Positions 23,538 to 34,710 are shown, counted from the first letter of the stretch. The stretch: 64,000 bases of DNA from Pyxicephalus adspersus (GCF_032062135.1 NC_092866.1:26853394-26917393); one strand, 5' to 3'. Notes: generated from the sequence alone by a model not told the origin. A program made the numbers and translations.

Positions 23538-24104
23538 AACATCACCTATGGCCAGTTTGTGGTTTTATGCGCACAGTTTTAAAGCTTGACATATTTGGTA
23601 TTTACTCCGTCCAACCATTGCTTATATATATATATAAAAAAAAAAAATTCTCGTGTTTGTATGAACTTTAAATAATGTTACTATCTATTATTGAAAAATT
23701 TAGATGTGTTAATAGTGCAAATATTGTGTGGCATAAAAAACTGCAACTCATATTTTGTTCCACATCTGCTTTCAGAATATATATGTATTGGGGCTTTTGG
23801 TAATTTTCAGGCCTGACATTTTTTTTTTATGTCAAAAACTCAGTCTGGTAAAGAAAGTTTTTCATGGTGATGGTAGTAGAATGGGTAAATAGATGTCAAG
23901 TTTGCTTTATTTTAGAATAAGAGATCAGATTTAGCTAAAAATGTGGCAAGTATGAAAACTGCACCTTTGCTGTTACATCAAGCAATCCAAAATGTGCCAC
24001 TCTTCTGTAGTGGTGTAATAAAGGTGTGGACAGGAAAAACTGTGGGAAAGTGATGGCAGTGAATGTAAGACTGCAATAGGTGACATATTTGTTTATTTAT
24101 TTAA

Positions 24105-24292
24105 AGCGGAACTAAACTGAACTAAAATTCTCCGCTCCCATTCAGCCTTGATTGCAGAAGTGATCAAGACAGAAAGGGGAGGTACTTCACACTTTTTTTT
24201 TTAAGATGTTGCAACTATTAAAATTATATAAAAGGGTTGATTCCTTTTTTTATGTAAAGTAAAAATCATGGTTTAGGTCCACTTTAAGAACT
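24105..24292. mobile_element. Short MITE with TTAAAG-type inverted ends
   Basis: The left end TTTAAAGCGGAACTAAAC and the right end GTTTAGGTCCACTTTAAG are inverted copies with a few differences. The interior includes ATTCAGCCTTGATTGCAG, and no coding capacity is visible. Related ends are seen at 33238-33530 and 16125-16560. Confidence 0.65.
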
Positions 24293-24956
24293 AATCAAAG
24301 GACGATTTAATGTCAATAAGGTTTTCTGCTCTAGCATTGATGTCAGTAGGGAATGGCATGCAATAGGATGGGATGTCAGCATCTAACTGGGTATAGATGG
24401 ATGTCAATGTTGGTTATCCATGCTCAGCTTTAGGTAAGCTCCTACTGGCAGGTCCAGACATGGCCATTAATTAGGTTTGGATATTATGACTAAAGAAAAT
24501 ATTGCTGCCCTTTTCCACTATTGTTTTTGCCATACAGTATTCCATAGGATGAACACTTTTATATTAAGGAAATCCTTTCTAAACTTTTGGAAAAAATCTT
24601 CTTTCTTGGATGTGCAACTGATGTTCCATTATCCATGTGTACAGTCAGTTCATGTGAATGTGAATTATGTTCAGTTCATGTGAATTAGGAGACCAATGCA
24701 TGTTTATCAGTATATATTCAGCCATCCATTCATACTTTGTGTTGTTTTTCTTAATCTTTGACAATGTCAGAAGGGGAACTCAGTCTAATACTTACAGTAT
24801 ATTTGGAAGGTTCTGTATTCATGAAGGTAATGAAAGACTCAACAGTATTTGCATGCAATGTTGTTTGCATAATATCGGAGTTCTTATAGGGCTCATAGAC
24901 CAAATCCTTATAGGCATGATACCTGCAAAAAACCTGCAAATTCCAGGCAGAAACCC

Positions 24957-25021
24957 TATATGCATTGATGAAAGTGTATTCTCTCCAGCATTGGAGGGGT
25001 TTAACAAATCAGGCTCAATGC
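24957..25021. mobile_element. Palindromic MITE half-copy (copy 3)
   Basis: Only the right arm of the TTTATTAAAGCTCTCC family is present: GATGAAAGTGTATTCTCTCC, then GGAGGGGTTTAACAAATCAG. It abuts the minus-strand Penelope-like fragment that begins near 25030. Confidence 0.65.
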
Positions 25022-25029
25022 CTTAATGT

Positions 25030-25640
25030 CTATGGCAACCAGAATCGTGTTAGCTGGTACTTTAATCTCATTGGTAAATTTTAGGAGCTCAATATGTCTA
25101 AAATAACAACATTTCCACTTTTGTCTGATGATTTGACTACAATAGATGTATTATTCTTTAAAGCTTGTTGTTGTGTATTGAAGTTTAGTGGGGACTGAGC
25201 TAGATCAAAATCAGTTTTAAATATATTTTTTCTGACACTACGTTGACAAAGTCTGAATGTGTGGGTTTGATGAAAGTGGAGAGTAGAACCTGGTGGGGTA
25301 TTGAGTGTGTAAATGCTTCTAATTTAGATTCATTTTCTATTAGAAGTTGAGATAAGTATTTCAAAACTCTAAAGTCGTTAGCTTTATAGTGTAGATATTG
25401 GAGATGGGGGATTGTCAGATGATTTGTTGAACAAGGTTTTAGGAAGTATTCTTTGAGCAAAGAGATTTATGTATTTTGATCATTTTAATATGTGACATTA
25501 GTAACTACTTGGCCTGGCCTTAATGATATGCTCAGCTTTAAATCTTATGTCCAAGAAGTCAATACAACAAAAATGTTTCTATAAACTAGGAATATGAGTT
25601 ATATCTCTACTTATTTTCCACTTCAAGTATTATATTTATT
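25030..25640 (-). pseudogene. Penelope-like retroelement, pre-RT fragment
   Basis: On the minus strand, across two frames, one finds a segment resembling the N-terminal part of amphibian Penelope-like ORFs. Near 25110-25150 lies a block reading VVKSSDKSGNVVILD, close to the V-I-K-x-A-D-K-G-G-N motif that opens the Penelope reverse transcriptase. Penelope-like elements are telomerase-related retroelements. The palm motifs and GIY-YIG endonuclease are absent here, and there are several stops. This is a dead fragment lying antisense to nrxn2. Confidence 0.55.
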
Positions 25641-26335
25641 TCCAGATGTAGAATTAATATTTTGTAGATATCATTACTATATATGATTACACTCCACTAC
25701 TTGGAACCCCCACTTCCTTTCTTTTTTCCCCCTTCCACTTATATTTACACACAATTTTATGATACAGTTTTTACCATTTGTACTCTTACAATATTATGGG
25801 GCTTCCCTAAACTCAATAATTTAGTTATGAAAAACTCATCATAAAATATGTATCAAATCATTACCCTATTTGGTTTCTCAATGTTTGGTACTGTAGATTT
25901 ACAATGTATTAGTATTATTAAGTGTAACAAGAACTTAATGCTACTTATGTATATATTTTCTCTTTTTATTTACCTGCCTAATTTACAAGACACCCTATCG
26001 GTTACATTTTGATACTGTTCATTATATGTATTGCACTTAATGTTATTATTCATATACTTTTTATTTCATATATTGAATATTTCTACAACGTTTTAACTCA
26101 TTTAATTCATGCAAAACACCATATCATAACAACTAATGACATAACAACTAAAAATAACAACATACTTAATGTCACAGGTACCTCTTCCTCGCTAAAGCGC
26201 AGGTGCCTCTCTCCTGCGCATGCAGACAATTCTGAGCTTGGGCACACCTGCTCTTCCAGGTTTAATCGGTATCACCCCTTCCACCAGCTAATCTGGAAAT
26301 AGCCGCTTAATCGCCCTTGGGTATTGAACCTCCCC

Positions 26336-26635
26336 AACTGTAGGTGTGACTCGGGGTAAAAAAAACAAGCTGAAAGGGGTAACAAGCTGAAAGGGGTAGT
26401 TAAAAAGGTAAACACTTACTTGGTCCCATCTGCGTCCCCCAGCGACCTCCAGTGTCCTGCCATCCTCTGACCGCGTCCTCTTCTTCAATCTGTCCCCTGG
26501 TGTGACCACTGGTGTTCCCCAGGAGTTCCTGTGACGTCGGTGCATACAGCCGCCGCTAGGGGCACGGTGGGAATTTCAAATTATTTTGTATTGCATTCAA
26601 TACAAAATAACTGTATTGAATGCATTACACTGAAA
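26336..26635. repeat. GC-rich to AT-palindrome repeat inserted in copy 2
   Basis: It begins with a short direct duplication (AACAAGCTGAAAGGGGTA twice near 26365-26398), continues through a GC-rich part, and ends with GGGAATTTCAAATTATTTTG. Overlapping perfect palindromes follow: TATTTTGTATTG/CAATACAAAATA and GCATTCAATACA/TGTATTGAATGC at about 26582-26622. I recall this AT block as common in ranoid frog genomes, but cannot check that here. Confidence 0.45.
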
Positions 26636-26886
26636 TTATATGTCTAAAAGCAGTACATTGTCTTTCATGAAAATTTATTTTACAGTATAATATAATTGTA
26701 TGAGTATATTAAAGTTTGAAACACAAAATCATTACAAAATGTATTATTAAGTATTTTATTTTTTAATTGATTTAATTTATTATTTTGACATGATTTTGTG
26801 TTTCAAACTTTATTATACTCATACTATTATATTATACTGTAAAATACATTTTCATGAAAGACAATGTACCACTTTTAAACATACAA
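26636..26886. repeat. Long imperfect hairpin, about 96-bp arms
   Basis: The left arm 26636-26731 and right arm 26791-26886 are reverse complements with roughly ten differences; the strongest block is ACATTGTCTTTCATGAAAAT. The 59-base spacer is AT-rich. It has the form of a fold-back MITE. Any transcript crossing it, including the alpha pre-mRNA of nrxn2, could form a nearly continuous double strand of about 90 bp. The arms hold no open frame of note. Confidence 0.85.
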
Positions 26887-29847
26887 AACCAGACAGAAAT
26901 GAACCGCCCAAAAGGTTAGCTATTTCAGACACAGCACTCTGTATTGCCCAGTCTAGTGTTTCCCTGCCGCCCAGTCTAGTGTTTCCCTTGTGCCATTCCT
27001 GTGTTCCCCTGTGTCTGCGGTAGCCCCTGTATCACTGGTGTCTGTTTCCTGGATTTCTGTTTCTTGACCCCTGGCTTGTTTCTGACCTTTCTTGCTTCCT
27101 GCCTGCCTCGACCCCGGCTATCCTTGACAATTCTCCCGTGTAGTGATTTGCAATTGCTCACCAATGTGCAGGACACGAAAAATAGTGCATGCAAGCACCA
27201 TATGTTATCTGTTCTATTGCAAAGTTGATGGGTCCGTTTGGATAAACAGTGGTCAAAACAGTCATTCCCTGGCAGCTCCAGGGGGTTAGAACCCTGCAAG
27301 TAGCTGTGCTAGTTCCTAATAAACCAGTGTTTCAACATTTGACGGCATATGTTCTGCATGCAGTGGTAGTAAGGGATGAGCAGGTTCATCTGATATACTG
27401 AGCTTTATATTTCTGGTTCATATACAAAGACTCACTTCTGGTATTCCCTTCCTAAATTATGGCTGTAAAAAATGCAAAATTATTGTTCAGCCAACTAATA
27501 TAAACTCTGAAATTTCATTAAAAATGAAATAAAAAATATTTTTTAGAATGAAAACGCCTGCATGCCTGCTGACATTTTGTTCAGTTAAATAATAATATAT
27601 TTGGCTACTACATTGAATACATTTTTTTTCTTAATGAGTAAAAAAAATGTGTTTTTTTCTCTGCCATGTGAAAAATATTTTATCAGTTATCAAGATTTAT
27701 CAATTTATCAAAAATGTACAGTGTCATTATTTATTCAACAAAGACAAAACTGGGATGGGGTATGGGGCCATTTCTAAACTATCTGAAGTATACAGTGAAA
27801 ATATGTATGCACAAGTGAAAAACTAAAACAAGACAGTAGCCAATCTTTCCAGGATTAGACATCCCAGCACATTCACTGCAAGAAAGCTACTTGTATCTCT
27901 AAGAAAAACAGGACAGGATAGCAAAGTTGAATCTGAACAAGCCACAAAATTTCTGCAACAATGTACTTTGTACAAATGAGACCAAAGTGAAAATGTTTGT
28001 CTATAATGTACAGAGAAAATTACACGCAGCATTTCATGTAAACTTCCAGGTCTATGTATTTCATGGCAGTAATTGGTTCTCTGCCAGGGAATGTTCTAAT
28101 AAATGTCAGATTCACTGCTTTATAAAAAAAAAATCTAAATAATTTTAGTACCTGCTAAGGCTCCGATTATTTTAGATGTAGAAAGTATATTTTATTATTC
28201 TCATGACTTTGTATTCAGGCTTAAAAAAGCTACTATCACTTTTCCCAGCCACAAGTATATATGTTTGGCAACTTTAGGAAATTTATTATACTGAAAGCTT
28301 ATATTTTGCCTTTCTCTTACTATTCTTTGACCTAACAATGTTACTTACATAGTTTACAAGCAAAAATAAAGCATATGTGTTTTAAAAGTTTTTTGTGACT
28401 TGGAAAAAAAAATGGTTGCCAACTAAAAAGTTGAGAGATTTAGCTAATTATTTGTAAAAGGAAACTTTCCCATGGCGTTTGGAAATGTATATCTGCTTCC
28501 TCCATCATTTATTTTAGGCTTTTACCACCCAAAGTACCTAAAAACCCTTTCTAAATTGAAATATATCAGATTGAGGAGATGCTGTGCTTTGTAAGCCTAG
28601 CAAATTATAAAGGAAAACTTTTTTTTTTTTTTTTTATGGCAAACAGTTACTGCCAATGTAAGCCATTGCTAAGGCTGTCAGTCAAAATCACAATGTTATG
28701 CAACATCAGATACAGCTTTAAAGCATCCCTCAAGCATGTTATTTGAAGGATTTGTTCATTTTCAATATTTGATTTCAGGGTGCATGATAGCCACCCTGAG
28801 TGGTATTTTCCCAAATCTGTTGTGTGTAGCACTCAACCCTACGGGGTGTCTTGATTATTTTCGGGCTTCTCCTTTTCTGCACCAGTGGTGACCCACCTTG
28901 AGGCCGGGACCCAACAACACCAAAACACATTAACAATAGTAATAGTAATAGTAATAGTTTTAAAAGGGCAGTGGTTACAAGTATTGTAATGGAGGGGTTA
29001 AACAAAACATGGCTCACAAGAAAAAATAATACCAGGTAACAGCAAACTGTTTAGCAACACAATAGCAGTGGAATATATGCAGTGTATAGAAAAACTTCAT
29101 AATGCTTTCCAAATATAAAACCTGTTAAGGTGCCATTTTCATTTTGATATTTCTGTTCTTTACTATTCCCATTTCTTTTCAGATTTATTCACCTTCATGC
29201 TGCTTTTCCGCCAGTCCACAACAGAGGTTTTCTCTAAAAATTGTCCATTTTGACATATTTTTTGTGCCTCTGTAAGTGCATTTTTAGGACTTCTGTTTAC
29301 TGCAAGTATTTCAGTTTGAACTTATTTGGCATCTTTTCTCCATTTATTATAATTTATTTCAGTCTTATTATATCCATGTATGTAAACAACTCTGGAAATT
29401 TTATGTTATAATTTGTAGGGTTGTCCAGCAGGTTGTTCCTTCTCTTGTAGGGTCCACCTCTCAATCTTTGACCATATTTCCATATTTGTCAAAGGGTGGA
29501 TCAGTAGTAGGGGAGCGTGGGAGGAAGCTGTTTCTTGTTTCTTGATGGAGGAGGGTATTGGTGTGAAGGATTACAGGTGTTAACCTCCTCTCTGTCCTTA
29601 AAAAAATCTCACTGCATTATTCAGTATCTCCCAAGTGAAAATGTGCTGTGTTGGAATCAGATATTAATTTTATCACTCCCTAGTGGTGTCTCATCTACTG
29701 GCCACATCAATTCTTGGAGATTCTGGCTGCAGAGCTCTTGTTCCTCATTGTTAAGCTTCTTAGTTAATTGCACATTAATAAAAAAAAGAAACAATGTGTG
29801 CTATGCTACCTAATTGTGCCACATATTTTAAAAACCCCAAATATATA

Positions 29848-29905
29848 GATGGAGGGATGGATGGATGGATAGATGGATGGATGGATGGATAGATAGATAG
29901 ATAGA
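29848..29905. repeat. (GATG)n/(GATA)n simple repeat
   Basis: An imperfect tetranucleotide tract, with GATG units interrupted by GATA units and finishing in a run of GATA. It is a microsatellite with no other feature around it. Confidence 0.9.
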
Positions 29906-30099
29906 CTCATTGCCTTCTGATTTGCTTGTTTTTCTATACCGTCTTATTCTACGTTTTCCTAAGATTTTAGTAACTATTTTCTATGCAGGATCCTTTGGAT
30001 TATCCTCAGATATTCTCCAGTCATCTCTCAGCATCCTCCAACACAGCGTTATATGCTTAGCTTCTTATAGATTGTTTTCCCTGCCTCCATACCTTCATT

Positions 30100-30451
30100 T
30101 GGCTGTATAGCTCTCTCAGCATCCTCTTGCTCTGAGCTGCATCCTCCACCTGTACTCCCTCCCACCTCCTTTTCTACATCATCTCCTCTTCCTATATTCT
30201 CTGTGAATATCTGCCTCTCAGTCTGCTTCTATTTATTTCACCTCTGTGCTTCCTCTTCTTCATCTCCCACTCTGTTTGGGTTAATGCCATCTCCTGACTG
30301 CCCTGTGACTCCCATCTTTGCTTGTCACAGAGATTTCTCTACCTGCCTAACATTTGGAGGCAGGTGTTCATTTTTTTTTACTGTCACGTGCCTGTGTTCA
30401 CCTTTGAAGCACATCCTTACAGTCCTTACTATCTGTGCTTCTCTCTTCCCT

Positions 30452-30542
<91 letters not shown>

Positions 30543-30660
30543 CCCACCCTTCTCTTTTCTCATCTCTCCCCCTCCCCCTTCTTTCCTCCCTCCCTCCTTC
30601 CTCTTTCTCTCTGCAGCACACACAGGCAGATCTTTCTCTCTGTCTTTCCACTGCTGTTGA
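30100..30660. repeat. Pyrimidine-rich tract with (CT)n, upstream of the beta promoter
   Basis: The + strand is strongly pyrimidine-rich over about 550 bp and contains an uninterrupted CT dinucleotide run at about 30454-30540 (about 43 units), followed by C-rich and TCC-rich sequence. Long open frames in all phases here come only from the repeat (Ser-Leu on +, Arg-Glu on -). The tract ends about 340 bp before the TATA-like sequence of the presumed beta-neurexin promoter. Homopurine-homopyrimidine mirror repeats can adopt triplex forms and bind GAGA-type factors. Whether this one acts on nrxn2 beta is unknown. Confidence 0.9.
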
Positions 30661-31000
30661 TTATTCTTATTTTGGTTTAATATTATTTGGTTTTGTTGGC
30701 CATTTTTGGATAAATACATATAACACTTGGATTGTATGCAGTTTTGGATGAATGTGAGGAATGCTAACCGAGCATCTCTGAAGACAGGATTATCTGAAAA
30801 GGAATATTTGTGTGGTGAATCTGTTTTTTTTCCTCTATGCCACAATCCTCCTTTCCTCCTCCATTTCTCTCTTTCGCTGTCCATGATGTTGATTTCTCTA
30901 AAGCTTTACAGGATCAGATTTATCATCAATTAAGGCTTTTTTTAAAAAAAAAATAACCAAGGCATTTATTTAGTCCTTTGCTTTGTCTTTTTTTTTGGTA

Positions 31001-31010
31001 ATATATAAAG
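31001..31010 (+). promoter_or_regulatory. Candidate TATA box for the nrxn2 beta transcript
   Basis: ATATATAAAG stands about 250 bp upstream of the first in-frame ATG of the beta exon, in an otherwise T-rich and then G-rich setting. Initiation near 31030-31040 would give a 5' leader of about 220-300 bases. The spacing is plausible but the sequence alone cannot prove use, and the beta promoter may instead be TATA-less. Confidence 0.35.
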
Positions 31011-31256
31011 AGACTGTTTTTTTTTTCATTTTTTTTGGAAGAGCCTTTGGTGGGGAAAGGGGAGATTCCTCCTGGTAAAAGGCTATTACTTTGGCTTTGC
31101 TTTTCTATTCTGGATATTGTTGGGGATCAATGGATGCTGGAGGAGGTTGAAGCCCACACATGTAATACCCTTCATCTTCTCCCCAGACAGAAGAGTTTTA
31201 CCTCCCCACTAAGGAATCAGAGGGGAGTATGAGACAGGCAATGGGGGCAGCATGAC

Positions 31257-31527
31257 ATGCTGATTTTGGAAAGAAGAGGCTCGTGTTTGCCCTTTTGGCT
31301 GGCCCCCAGTGGTGCATCTGGCAGCCCCCTGGGGGTCATGGCCAGTTTTGGCCATTGGGTTCGGACCCTTTTGCCCCTTGGCCTTCTTACGCTGGCCAGG
31401 GTCTCAGACACAGCACGGGTATCATCCAGCCTCAGTACTACTCACCATGTGCACCATTTTCATAACAAGCATGGGACAGTCCCTATCGCCATTAACAGGA
31501 CCCCATTCTTAACAAGAGGAGGACATG
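31257..31527 (+). CDS. nrxn2: Beta-neurexin-2 specific first coding exon
   Basis: This frame ends in a GTGAGT donor and encodes the segment found only in beta-neurexins: ARVSSSLSTTHHVHHFH, then KHGTVPIAIN and FLTRGGH. This matches neurexin-2 beta, not -1 or -3, whose versions differ (family knowledge). Beta-neurexins are short presynaptic receptors with LNS6 as their only extracellular domain. They bind neuroligins and LRRTMs. The frame opens at ATG 31257. A second in-frame ATG at 31338 (G at -3, G at +4) would give a tidy signal peptide, MASFGHWVR followed by TLLPLGLLTLA, with cleavage before or near ARVSSS; I favour it. The exon ends CAT G (phase 1), like the EGF-C exon, so both can join the same LNS6 exon. 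The 5' leader lies in about 31035-31256. Beyond 31527 the open frame is intron. Confidence 0.93.
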
Positions 31528-31848
31528 GTGAGTATAATATAGTGATTGAACAGGTTGGAATAAAATTAAAACAAAAAATATGGCAATATCATTCAGCTTG
31601 CATGTTTTCTTCTACAATTTATTGGGGACATACAGGGAATAATGGAAAAAGGAGACTGGAATGTGAGCTGTGGTGGATTAATTGTGTAATTTAAGATGGC
31701 TGATTTTTGGATAAACTAGGCTTACTGCACATAGATTGATACTCAATTTTAGCATGATTCAATGTTTTGATTCAATGCATTAAGAATTTGTGTAGGTTGT
31801 TATTATTATCAAGGCATTTATATGTAATTTGTAATCTTGGCTTTTGTG

Positions 31849-31849
<1 letters not shown>

Positions 31850-31893
<44 letters not shown>
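31850..31893. repeat. (TA)n microsatellite
   Basis: An uninterrupted AT dinucleotide run of about 21 units, some 320 bp into the intron downstream of the beta exon donor. Confidence 0.95.
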
Positions 31894-31896
<3 letters not shown>

Positions 31897-32422
31897 TTGC
31901 ATGTTTTGTGGGATTAACTGAATATTTTATTAAAATTTGATTTAAACTCTCTTACTGCCATCTTTTAAAATGAAGAAACAAGATTGAAAAATCTTTTGAT
32001 ACAGCTATGTATGTATCATAACTATAGGCTATGAAAAAAGGTATCTGTTTCAGATTTTAAAAATGCATATGTGGCATTGGGTGTTATCAAAATGTCTGCA
32101 GTTCTGGTGGATCCCAGAATTGAAGGCAACTGCAGTAGCTGCATTTATTGGTAGAAGCAATGGATGATTGTTTCTCAGTAAGCTGTTTTTAGGCTAAATC
32201 TATTTGGCCCTACTGATCTGACAGAGGGATGATGTTTGTCACATGATGGGTGAACAGCAAACTCTCACATGTAACTGCCCTTATGCTACTGTCCAGTAAC
32301 CAGATTATGACCAGGAAGATAAGTCTATTATAATGGCATCCTTTTCATTTTCAAAAGAAAATGTAATTGCATTGTTATCACTTTCACATTTAAAAACCAA
32401 ATTACAATGGACTCTACTCTTC

Positions 32423-32424
<2 letters not shown>

Positions 32425-32471
<47 letters not shown>
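32425..32471. repeat. (TA)n microsatellite
   Basis: An uninterrupted AT dinucleotide run of about 23 units. The tyrosine-isoleucine open frames across it on both strands are artefacts of the repeat. Confidence 0.95.
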
Positions 32472-32475
<4 letters not shown>

Positions 32476-33237
32476 CTGTGTTTTGATTTTGACAGAGGGG
32501 TTAGAAGGTTGCTCAACACTGGTTTATCATAGGGCATATTTGTTTAATGCTGACAGAGCATTATGGTGTTCCTTTATCTCATTAAAGAACTGTTTCAAGG
32601 CATTATATAAGTGTATATTTACAGCATGCAGCAATGTACACTGTATAATTTAAAATGTTTAATTTTTTTTTTTTTAATTCTAATAAATTGTGTTCAGCAC
32701 GGCATTTTAAGGATCCGGAAATTCTAGGCCTCATCTACAAAATCGTTTGGGGCAAATCATAGCAATGGATAAGATTGAAAACTTGAACTGGAAAATACCA
32801 GTTGGAGAATAAAACACTTATTACAATTGGTTGCTGTAGTTTGAGACCATATTTTCCACTGCAATTGTTACATATTTGCTTTTTGTGTTTACACATAAAC
32901 CAATTTGTTAATCTTCACATAGTTATAGGTATTATTAAAATATCAGGTGTAGATCAGTGAATCATTTGTTCATAAGTATTCACTTTCTATGTGTAGATTT
33001 GCAGTTTAAAAAACAAAAAATGTAAAATACAAATAAACCTTTTTCAGGCGTCTCTTTTTTGTTAGTTGTACATAACAACATTAACTATTGTTGCAAGACG
33101 TATACGTTTGTGGGCATGCAGTCCCTAGAAAGGTTGGCCATGAATCAAAATGCAGGTTTTTAAATTAAAAGTGAATTTGTGTAATAAAAGTGCTTGTTTA
33201 TTTGTTTTGTGCAAATTAGGATGAGTGATTGAACTTA

Positions 33238-33530
33238 AAGTGAAACTAAAGCGAAAATTGCGATCAAGCAGGGCTTTTTTGTAGAAAAGAACAGGTGAAA
33301 AAGCATTCTTACCTGCCTTCCTTCAACTGTCACATTTGCTGTGCTGCATATACACATCTTGTGGTTGCTGGGACTGAATGAATTCCTGCGCGCCTGCGCA
33401 TTTCAAAATGGGCAATGATCGGAATGAGAAAGAGAACAAGGAAGAAGATGGCAGCACCTGCGACAGAGAAGAGACAGGTGTTTTTAACTAGGTTAATTTC
33501 TGCTTTGAAAGGGACATATTTAGGGGGAAA
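33238..33530. mobile_element. MITE with TTAAAGTGAAACTAAA-type end
   Basis: The left end reads CTTAAAGTGAAACTAAAGCG and the right end carries ATATACTTTAAAG, related in inverted form to the left. The middle is GC-richer, with TGCGCGCCTGCGCATT. It belongs with the copies at 24105-24292 and 16125-16560. The right boundary is approximate. Confidence 0.5.
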
Positions 33531-34454
33531 TATACTTTAAAGTTCCTGAAAGTTATTAAGGAGACCTGGGGGAATGTACTAAGACTTGCACATCATACAA
33601 AGTTCCACATTTAGTGATTATGTCCAGTGTTTTAATTTGTATTACTAATTGTTTATGTTTGCAGTGAGGGACAAGTGATGGGAATTTGCTATTTTTATTA
33701 TACAGGCTAGCAGGAGATAAATAATAAAAATGGTAAATATTGGTCTGAACTAATTTAAATTAGAAAGTGTAACATATTCTTTTTTGTAAACCATATTACT
33801 ATTAGGAACAATTGAGTAGTTCAACGAACATAAAAAAAAAATACTACAAGGCCTAAGCAAAAATTTTTATACAGAAAGAAAGTAACCCTTAATATTTGTA
33901 TTTACTTATAGCTAAACAATATTCCTAATAAACAGGTTTCTCTGTATATTGGATCTTATATCGTTTGCCAATCTGAAACATTTAAAAACTTGATAACAAA
34001 GGTATGTTGTAATCTTGATACACTGACATACTTCTTTTCATGAGGGCTGATGACAAACTGTATATTAAGAGCATTATTCAATACCTAGTACAGACCTTTA
34101 GCATACCGCATTCCATCTTTAAAAGCACGTTGGGCTCCATTGCATTAAAAATGTTAAATTTTTCGTGCAGTATAGTATAAACTGCAAATGGAATAAGCCC
34201 TAAATGTACAAGCATTTGGCATCTAGATTGTTAGACGACAATATTAAGTGCCCTGATCCATTCATCTCAGCAACTTTATTAACCTGGCCTAGCTTGCCAA
34301 GAATCACCATTTTAGCATTAGTGTAAACCATATGGTGAAATTATGCAAGTCCTGGGACTGTCTACTGTAAATACTTGTGTGGTCAATAGTGTATTTAAGC
34401 ATGTAGATATTTTTGGCATGATGATTTGCTGAAGTTTAAACTGAGCATTCCTTG

Positions 34455-34710
34455 TTAATGCCAGAGGTCAGAGGAGAATGGCCGGACTGGGCTACAGCAT
34501 TTGGTATCAACAACATGAAGGCAAGAATCCATTCGGCCTTGTATCAATGGTTCAGGCTGGTGGTGTAATGGTGTGGGGCATATTTTTGTACCACAGCACT
34601 TTATTAACAATTTTACCTGTAATTCCCTATGGTATTGGCAACTAATTTGTTGACCAGGGTTACAACATGCTTTTAGATTTTCTGGCCTTGCATCATCCAT
34701 ACACTTTTCT
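34455..34710 (+). pseudogene. Tc1/mariner transposase fragment
   Basis: The + strand reads, in one frame, YQQHEGKNPFGLVSMVQAGG and then VMVWGIF, the well-conserved middle of Tc1-type transposases (DDE recombinases of cut-and-paste elements). The catalytic aspartates and glutamate are not present in this short piece. The reading soon decays into stops. No inverted terminal repeat was found beside it. Confidence 0.65.

Larger units (their letters stand above)
26191..27300. repeat. Interspersed repeat, CT/TG-rich family, copy 2 (interrupted)
   Basis: GCTAAAGCGCAGGTGC at 26191 and CTGCGCATGCAGAC match copy 1 at 2897. After an interruption (about 26336-26930) the TGTCTGTTTCCTGGATTT and TTGACCCCTGG...CTGCCTGCCTCGACCC blocks resume. 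The interruption carries an AT-rich hairpin and a GACGTCGGTGCAT-to-GGGAATTTCAAATTATTTTG segment, so another element has been inserted. No coding role is evident. Confidence 0.6.
18655..31030 (+). other. nrxn2: nrxn2 intron after EGF-C, leading to the beta promoter
   Basis: For alpha transcripts this is intron, starting with a GTAAGT donor; its far end is the beta-specific first exon region. Repeats listed separately are at 19006, 22600, 23155, 24105, 24957, 25030, 26191 and 26336-26886. Nothing recognisable was seen in 18655-19000, 19320-22590 (3.3 kb of plain AT-rich DNA with no exon-like block), 22925-23150, 23540-24100, 24300-24950, 25650-26180 and 27305-30100. That last piece holds a TAGTAA simple tract at 28937-28957, a T run at 28618-28636 and a GATG/GATA tract at 29848-29905. 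Confidence 0.75.

Noticed and set aside
30203..30884. Several long overlapping open frames on both strands (Ser-Leu or Arg-Glu repeats)
   Set aside because: They are produced by the CT dinucleotide run, which is open in every frame; no conserved protein sequence is present.
31257..31694. A 145-residue protein extending past 31527
   Set aside because: A GTGAGT donor follows the conserved GGH residues and the later codons resemble nothing; the frame continues into the intron by chance.
32328..32653. Open frames rich in Tyr-Ile
   Set aside because: They are translations of a TA microsatellite.
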